From Epidermidibacterium keratini (GTDB lineage Bacteria; Actinomycetota; Actinomycetes; Mycobacteriales; Antricoccaceae): a stretch of DNA of 64,000 bases. The first letter of the stretch is position 1; the number at the start of each line of letters is the position of its first letter. A program made the translations under genes and the position numbers. The stretch covers positions 2,542,001 to 2,606,000 of the forward strand of contig NZ_CP047156.1 in the NCBI RefSeq assembly GCF_009834025.1, read 5' to 3'. The notes beneath the pieces were generated by a model. That model worked only from the letters and a program-made list of their open reading frames with translations. It was not told where the DNA came from and searched no databases. Positions 59,142 through 64,000 of this stretch are shown in pieces.

Positions 59142-59911
59142 GCACGCAGGTCATCACCAAGCAACTTCGCATCCACGTTGTGGGCGACTCGCTGAACGCC
59201 GGGATTGCCGATGTGGCAACGAATCGCAAGCTTCGCGCGTGGCCCGCTCAGCTCGCGGCACAGCTAAGCCAAGGCGCACAACAGGCGCGGGTGGTTGCCG
59301 ACTACGCCGTGAGCGGGGCGCCGAGCCCTGAGGTGCTGGCGCTGCAGTTCGGGCGACTGGAGCTGATGCCGGGTGATCTGGTCTGCCTGTGGGCCGGCGC
59401 TAACGACGTACTACGTCCTGGATGCACCTTCGCGCAGACCGTCGATGCGATGCAGACGATGTTCGGCGCGATCGAGCAAGCCGGGTCAACACCACTGACG
59501 ATGCAGCTGCCTCGTATCTCCACGATGCTGCCCGGCCCCGCCCGGCTCATGCGGCGCTGGGACGACTACGGCTTCGCCGTCAATGATCTCGTCGCGCGGC
59601 TGAGCGCGCGCTGCGGCGGCGTACACCTTCCGTGGAGCCCGCTGCCGGGGCTCTCCGGACCGGACGGCACGCACCTGTCGGCGTACGGCCACGACGTGTA
59701 CGCCGCCCGCTATGCCGCCGCCCTCGCACCGCGGCTCGGAACGATCGCCCCGCCGCTGCCGCCGGCCCCACAGATCGTGACCACCGCGGCCCAGCGGCGC
59801 TGGTGGTATGCCCGCCACGGCATCGCCTGGGTGGTACGGCGCCAGTTCGACCCGCCGCGCCCGATCCCAGCCCGACCTGCGGTGGAACCTGTAACGCTAT
59901 CGGCCAAATAG
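59138..59911 (+). CDS. SGNH/GDSL-family hydrolase
   Basis: A 257-residue protein with no signal peptide. Block I is VVGDSLN (GDSL, Ser18), block II Gly in YAVSGAPSPEV, block III WAGANDVL (Asn), and block V GPDGTHLSAYGHDVY (Asp and His of the triad). Cytosolic SGNH enzymes deacylate or acylate sugars and lipids. It starts at ATGA overlapping the previous glycosyltransferase, so it is the fourth coupled gene of the ugd cluster and may modify an acyl group on the glycolipid. The C-terminus is basic and Pro-rich and runs into the terminator. Confidence 0.88.
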   Translation: MSTQVITKQLRIHVVGDSLNAGIADVATNRKLRAWPAQLAAQLSQGAQQARVVADYAVSGAPSPEVLALQFGRLELMPGDLVCLWAGANDVLRPGCTFAQTVDAMQTMFGAIEQAGSTPLTMQLPRISTMLPGPARLMRRWDDYGFAVNDLVARLSARCGGVHLPWSPLPGLSGPDGTHLSAYGHDVYAARYAAALAPRLGTIAPPLPPAPQIVTTAAQRRWWYARHGIAWVVRRQFDPPRPIPARPAVEPVTLSAK

Positions 59912-59931
59912 CGTTACAGGTTCCACCGCAG
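59877..59931. terminator. 24-bp perfect hairpin at the end of the ugd cluster
   Basis: Arms 59877-59900 and 59908-59931 are exact complements over 24 bp around loop CGGCCAA. The right arm contains the TAG stop of the SGNH gene. It faces the convergent glycerate kinase gene 28 bp away. Confidence 0.8.
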
Positions 59932-59959
59932 ATCGCGTTGCGGCGGTGGCAGGTCGCGG

Positions 59960-61162
59960 TCAGGCGGTCGCGGCGAAGGTGCAGCCGAGCGTGACCAGCC
60001 GCAGCGTTCGTTCGGTCGCGTTGGCGACCAGCGGCGCGGCTTCAGAGACCGCCTGCGCGAGGTCCATCGGGATCGGGATGATGCCCATGACCGCGTCGAT
60101 GCCGATGTCGTGTACGTCGGCCGCGCCCTCACCGATGCTGCCGGCGAGCGCGACGACTGGTTTGCCGTGCCGCTTGGCGCGCATCGCGACCTCGGCCGGC
60201 ACCTTGCCCCGCGGCGTCTGGTAATCGACCGCGCCCTCGGCGGTCAGCACGAGGTCGGCGCGGCGGATGTGCGCGTCGAGATCGACCCCGCACACGTCGC
60301 CGTCAGTGAGCACCTCGAAGCGCGTCTGCAGCCGGGCCCCGCACACCGCGGCGAGAGCGGCCCCGAGCCCGCCGGAGGCACCCGTGCCGGGACCCGTGCG
60401 CACATCGAAGGAGTCAAGCGTGTCGGCGCACTCGCGATCCAGCAGGTCGGCCCAGTGCTCCAGCGCGTCGCTGAGGGCCTCGACCTGTTCGGGGGTGGCG
60501 CCCTTCTGCGGGCCGAAGACGCGGGCGACGCCGCGCGGACCGCACAGCACGTTGTGGATGTTGCATGCGGCGACGATTTCGGTCTCGGCCAGCCGCGGGT
60601 CGAGCCCGGACAGGTCAAGCTCGGCAGCATCGAGCAGTGCGGCGCCGCCGTCACCGATCGGATCGCCTGCGGCATCGAGGATCCGCCCGCCCAAGGCCGT
60701 GACCAGACCGGCACCGCCGTCGGAGACGCCGGAGTCGCCGCACCCGACGATGATCCGTCGTACGCGGGCATCCAGCGCCCCGCGGATCAGCTCGCCGACG
60801 CCGTACGACGTCGTACGGGTGGGGTCGCGCAGGTCGGCGGGCACGAGCCGCAGCCCTGCGGCAGCAGCCATCTCGACCACCGCGACACCCGAGGCGGAAC
60901 CGCCGAGCAGCGCGAAGTGTGAGGGGACCTGCGTGCCCACTGGACCGGTGACGACCATCGGGACGAGCGAGCCCTCGGTGGCGTCGGCGAGCGCACGCGC
61001 GGTGCCCTCGCCGCCGTCGACCATCGGAACGGTCTCGATGACGGCACCGGGCAGCACTCGGCGTACGCCGCGGGTCATGGCTTCGGCGACTTGAGAGGCA
61101 TCGAGGCTCTCCTTGAAACCGCTTGGCGCGACGAGGATGCGGTGCGGGATGGTGATGGGCAT
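59960..61162 (-). CDS. glxK: Glycerate kinase (GlxK/GarK family)
   Basis: Phosphorylates glycerate, probably to 2-phosphoglycerate. The 400 residues begin HRILVAPSGFKESLDASQVAEAM, the family start with its conserved Lys and Ser. VDGGEGTARALADATEG, EMAAAAGLRLVPADLRDPTRTTSYGVGELI, GCGDSGVSDGGAGLVTALG and TGPGTGASGGLGAALAAVCGARL are the conserved blocks. It follows the SLC13 carrier gene by 22 bp on the same strand, so it is the last gene of the sensor-regulator-carrier-kinase operon and suggests that glycerate or a precursor is what the carrier imports. Confidence 0.93.
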   Translation of the reverse strand: MPITIPHRILVAPSGFKESLDASQVAEAMTRGVRRVLPGAVIETVPMVDGGEGTARALADATEGSLVPMVVTGPVGTQVPSHFALLGGSASGVAVVEMAAAAGLRLVPADLRDPTRTTSYGVGELIRGALDARVRRIIVGCGDSGVSDGGAGLVTALGGRILDAAGDPIGDGGAALLDAAELDLSGLDPRLAETEIVAACNIHNVLCGPRGVARVFGPQKGATPEQVEALSDALEHWADLLDRECADTLDSFDVRTGPGTGASGGLGAALAAVCGARLQTRFEVLTDGDVCGVDLDAHIRRADLVLTAEGAVDYQTPRGKVPAEVAMRAKRHGKPVVALAGSIGEGAADVHDIGIDAVMGIIPIPMDLAQAVSEAAPLVANATERTLRLVTLGCTFAATA

Positions 61163-61184
61163 GGCGAATCCAATCTGAGTGGGT

Positions 61185-62726
61185 CTACAGCGAGAGGCCG
61201 AGCAGCGGCCAGACGAAGAACGAGAAGAGCAGCACGAGCGCGATCATCAGTGGCGCCAGGAAGATCGACAGCCGCCGCAGATCGGCCGGGCGGTACGTCG
61301 GGGTGTCATCGACATCGCTGAACATCGCGACTGGCTTGGCCGACGACGGCAGCGTGTGACAGAAGCCGGCGGCCGCGGTCGAGGCGAACGCGGCGGCGGC
61401 CGGGTTGACACCCATGGTCGGCGCGAGGGCGACGACGATCGGGATGAGCACCGCAGAGCGCGCCGACCGCGACTGGATGACCAGGTGCGCAACCGTCGAC
61501 AGCACGACTACTGCGACCATGAACGAGACCGGGCTGGCGAGCCCGAGGCCGGACAGCATCCGCCCGGCGATCCACTCGGCGGCGCCGGAGGTGATCAACG
61601 CATCGCCGAGCGCGAGGGTCGCGGCCATGAACAGCAGCAGCGACCACGGCACCGAGGCCAGCGTCTTTTTCAGCGTGGTCGAGCCGTAGCGCGGCGAGGT
61701 CGTCACCAACGCGCCGAGCAGCGCCACGATCGCCGGATGCAGCCCGTGCAGCGGCTCGGTGCACCACAGCACGATGACCGAGACGAGGATCAGCGCGGCG
61801 CGCGACTCGCGCACCGTCAGCGGGCCGCTGATCGGAGTGGCGGAGGCGGTCTGCAGGTCCGCGAGCGAGATCTCCACCGGCTGGCGGCGGTCGTCGCGGC
61901 GGGCAAACAACCACAGCACGAGCTCGGCGGCCAGGTGGCTGGAGACGACCGCGAGCGGCAGCCCGAGCACCATCCAGTCGACGAAGTCGAACCCCTCACC
62001 GGTGGCCGTCTGCAGCACCTGCGAGGTGACCAGGTGCGCACCGGCACCGAGCAGCGACGCGACGGCCGACAGCAGGATGACGGTGGGGAAGACGAGCGCC
62101 AGCACCAGGATCACGCGGCGGTAGCGGTCGCCATGGCGCGCGTGCCCGAGTGCCGCCGCGATGGCGATGAAGACCGGCAGGGTGAGCGCCGCCCGCCCGG
62201 AGGTGGAGGGTACGGCGAACGCGGTCACGACGAGCGCGGTCGTCACGAAGTGGACCAGCCCGCGCACCGATCGCGCCGAGCTGACCAGCCACGCGGCCGC
62301 TCGCACGGCGAGGCCCGACGAGGTGACGCCCGCGGCGATCACGAACGCCGAGACCAGCAGCCAGATCGTGTCGCTGCCGAGGGTGGCAAAGAGCGTGTCG
62401 CTGTCGACGACGTTGAGCAGCACCAGCGACACGCCGGCCGCCAGTGCCACGAAGGTGTCGTCGAGCTTGGTGAAGACCCACGCCCACACCGCGACCGCGA
62501 AGACCACGAGCGTCGTACGCCCATCGGCGCTCAGGTCCGGATCGTCGCCCGGCAGGCGGGTGAGCAGTACGCCGAGCGCGAGCAGGGCGATCGCGCTGAT
62601 GACGAGTCGGCGCTCGGGGCGCCAGCGCTGCCGCGGCTGGGACTGCGGCTCGCCGGGCAGCGGCGTGGTGCGGTGGAAGGTCCGCTGAGACTGCTCATGC
62701 ACGGACTGGTCGTGAAGCAGCGTCAT
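61185..62726 (-). CDS. SLC13/DASS-type anion carrier
   Basis: A 513-residue membrane protein with about 12 helices after a 38-residue cytosolic N-terminus. VVFAVAVWAWVFTKLDDTFVALAAG and DTIWLLVSAFVIAAGVTSSGLAVRAAAWL begin it. VPSTSGRAALTLPVFIAIA is the first substrate-loop SNT-like motif (STSGRA), and FASTAAAGFCHTLPSSAKPVAMF the second. Such carriers move dicarboxylates, sulfate or related anions, usually with Na+. Context suggests glycerate, tartronate or another C3/C4 acid. Its start overlaps the response regulator stop as ATGA. Confidence 0.85.
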   Translation of the reverse strand: MTLLHDQSVHEQSQRTFHRTTPLPGEPQSQPRQRWRPERRLVISAIALLALGVLLTRLPGDDPDLSADGRTTLVVFAVAVWAWVFTKLDDTFVALAAGVSLVLLNVVDSDTLFATLGSDTIWLLVSAFVIAAGVTSSGLAVRAAAWLVSSARSVRGLVHFVTTALVVTAFAVPSTSGRAALTLPVFIAIAAALGHARHGDRYRRVILVLALVFPTVILLSAVASLLGAGAHLVTSQVLQTATGEGFDFVDWMVLGLPLAVVSSHLAAELVLWLFARRDDRRQPVEISLADLQTASATPISGPLTVRESRAALILVSVIVLWCTEPLHGLHPAIVALLGALVTTSPRYGSTTLKKTLASVPWSLLLFMAATLALGDALITSGAAEWIAGRMLSGLGLASPVSFMVAVVVLSTVAHLVIQSRSARSAVLIPIVVALAPTMGVNPAAAAFASTAAAGFCHTLPSSAKPVAMFSDVDDTPTYRPADLRRLSIFLAPLMIALVLLFSFFVWPLLGLSL

Positions 62727-63403
62727 GATGTCTCCCGCTGATCGCGCAGCCGGTAGCCGAGCCCACGCACGGTCTCGATCCGGTGCTCACCGATCTTGCG
62801 GCGCAGGGCGCGGATGAAGACCTCGACCACGTTCGAGGACGGGTCGTGGTCGAAACCCCATACGCGATCGAGGATCTGGTCGCGCGAGAGCAGCTGGCCG
62901 GGGTTGCGCATCAGCAGCTCCAGGACGGCGTACTCGCGGGACGTCAGGTCGGCCAGCACGCCGTCACCGCTGACTCGGCGGCTGCGGACGTCCAGGTGCA
63001 GGCCGGCCGCCTCCAGCCCTTCGGACTCACTACCGGTCGTCTCGACGTCGCGGATGCGCAGCTTGATCCGCGCCAGCAGCTCGGCGAACTCGAACGGCTT
63101 GGTCATGTAGTCATTGGCGCCGCCCTCGAGCCCGGCGACGGTGTCGCCGACAGTGTCGCGGGCGGTGAGCACGATGACCGGGACCTCGTGCCCCTCGTCG
63201 CGCAGCCGCTGCAGCACCTCGAATCCGGACAGCCGCGGCAGGCCGATGTCGAGTACGACGAGGTCAAACGCGCCGGTGCGCGCGAGCAGCAGCGCCGTCT
63301 CGCCGTTGTCGGCGACGGTCGTCAGGTAGCCGGCCGACCGCAGGCCCTTCTCGATGAACGAGCTGATGCGTTCGGCGTCCTCGGCGATCAGGATGTGGCT
63401 CAC
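62723..63403 (-). CDS. OmpR/PhoB-type response regulator
   Basis: A 226-residue regulator. The receiver has AEDA (acidic pair Glu8, Asp9), phosphoacceptor Asp52 in VVLDIGLPRLSG, Thr in VLTARD and Lys in MTKPFEF. The DNA-binding winged helix at about 130-222 has LTSREYAVLELLMRNPGQLLSRDQILDRVWGFDHDPSSNVVEVFIRALRRKI. GTG start overlaps the histidine kinase stop. Its position ahead of the carrier and kinase genes suggests that it controls them. Confidence 0.94.
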   Translation of the reverse strand: MSHILIAEDAERISSFIEKGLRSAGYLTTVADNGETALLLARTGAFDLVVLDIGLPRLSGFEVLQRLRDEGHEVPVIVLTARDTVGDTVAGLEGGANDYMTKPFEFAELLARIKLRIRDVETTGSESEGLEAAGLHLDVRSRRVSGDGVLADLTSREYAVLELLMRNPGQLLSRDQILDRVWGFDHDPSSNVVEVFIRALRRKIGEHRIETVRGLGYRLRDQRETS

Positions 63404-64000
63404 CGGCGTCCCTCCTCGGCGCTCTGGGCGTTGAGCAGCTGCTCGATCTCGACGGTGTCCTCGACGCTGTCGTCGGTGTCGTCGACATCGGAACTGGGCT
63501 GGGCAGCGACGCCGCGCGGCAGGATGAGCCCGAACGTCGCGCCCTCGCCCTCGGCCGACTCGACGAACGCCGAGCCCTGGTGGCCGTCGGCGATCGCCCG
63601 CACGATCGCGAGGCCCAGGCCGGCGCCCGAGCGCTCCCCGGCGGTGCGCCGCGCCGTACCGCGGGCAAACCGCTCGAAGATCGTGGCGGCCTCGTCGGCC
63701 GGTACGCCGGGACCGGAGTCGGCCACCGCGAACACCACGACGTCGGCCCCGCTCTCGTCGGTGGAGAAGTACGACGACAACCGAATCTCGTCGCCGTCGC
63801 GGGTGTGCTGGGCGGCGTTCTGGGCCAGCTGCAGCATGGCCTGCGTGACCCGCTGGGCGTCGATGCGCGCCGGGCCGTCGGCGACGTGGGTCAGCACCCA
63901 GCTGCGGTCGGCGAGCTGCTGCACCTTCGCGTCGATGTCGAGGGTCAGCTCGGCGACGTCGACCGGCTCGCCGACCTGGATGAAGTCCGGGCGCTCAGCT
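63400..64000 (-). CDS. Sensor histidine kinase, C-terminal part (cut by window edge)
   Basis: About 199 residues are inside the window; the 5' end lies beyond base 64000. Visible are an input-to-catalytic segment (AERPDFIQVGEPVDVAELT), the N box LQLAQNAAQHTRDGDEIRL, G1 VADSGPGVP, F box IFERFARG, and G2 GAGLGLAIVRAIADGHQG of the ATP-binding domain. After the domain the tail is acidic (SSDVDDTDDSVEDTVEIEQ). The sensor and dimerisation domains are not visible, so the stimulus is unknown. It is directly upstream of the response regulator. Confidence 0.93.
   Translation of the reverse strand, partial: AERPDFIQVGEPVDVAELTLDIDAKVQQLADRSWVLTHVADGPARIDAQRVTQAMLQLAQNAAQHTRDGDEIRLSSYFSTDESGADVVVFAVADSGPGVPADEAATIFERFARGTARRTAGERSGAGLGLAIVRAIADGHQGSAFVESAEGEGATFGLILPRGVAAQPSSDVDDTDDSVEDTVEIEQLLNAQSAEEGRR

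Overview
The window is chromosomal DNA from a high-GC actinobacterium. The codon use, the many GTG starts and the gene order all point to the Mycobacteriales/Frankiales side of the phylum. The run ppa / dacB / DUF2342 metalloprotease / tilS / hpt / ftsH / folE / folP / folB / folK / DUF3180 matches the mycobacterial arrangement. Two genes (DUF2342 metalloprotease, LLM oxidoreductase) belong to families tied to coenzyme F420. I cannot name the genus. I see no prophage, insertion sequence, CRISPR array or rRNA. Most of the window is ordinary core genome, and most of the interest lies in control regions and repeats.

Layout. 1-2.0 kb: end of a tyrosine/homogentisate degradation operon (fah). 2.0-4.3 kb: a HelR-type RNA polymerase-binding ATPase with a rifamycin-associated element in its leader. 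4.4-10.4 kb: a GNAT protein, a MatC-like carrier, a membrane protein, and an argA / amidohydrolase / methyltransferase operon facing an SPFH protein. 10.4-11.9 kb: a tRNA-Cys-like sequence, a long hairpin, and a DUF6153-DUF305 pair behind a CsoR-like copper operator. 11.9-16.8 kb: membrane proteins, DedA, pyrophosphatase, PBP4-type carboxypeptidase and a MetX-like hydrolase. 16.9-26.8 kb: a proline-rich membrane protein, then the tilS-hpt-ftsH-fol cluster, broken between folP and folB by two copies of a 105-bp repeat. 26.9-35.1 kb: a sortase-anchored nucleotidase, an iron-box-controlled siderophore-binding lipoprotein, a YceI/MarR divergent pair with twin operators, carbonic anhydrase, YaaA and a YihY-family protein.

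35.2-39.1 kb is a methionine-uptake operon (metQNI plus a 2-oxoglutarate-type oxygenase). Its 445-bp leader carries a SAM-I/IV-clan riboswitch followed by a short open reading frame with a Cys-Cys-Cys run. Four tandem 78/79-bp repeats and one inverted copy follow. 39.5-46.9 kb: HAD, YigZ, SDR and GNAT proteins; a cobalamin-riboswitch-controlled ABC importer whose first Shine-Dalgarno lies in a hairpin; and a divergent GAP-family/TetR pair. 46.9-55.4 kb: lysS, an LLM oxidoreductase, a DUF1330 protein, a large unrecognised protein with an internal duplication, a UvrD-type helicase and a crotonase. 55.6-59.9 kb: a tightly overlapping cluster of UDP-glucose dehydrogenase, two GT4 glycosyltransferases (the first MgtA-like) and an SGNH hydrolase, which suggests a glucuronic-acid glycolipid. 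60-64 kb: a minus-strand operon of histidine kinase (cut by the window edge), response regulator, SLC13-type carrier and glycerate kinase.

The strongest leads are the rifamycin element on helR, the combined riboswitch and Cys-rich leader on metQNI, the copper operator on DUF6153-DUF305, the repeat that supplies ribosome binding sites, and the glycolipid cluster. All family calls come from reading motifs; no database search was run.
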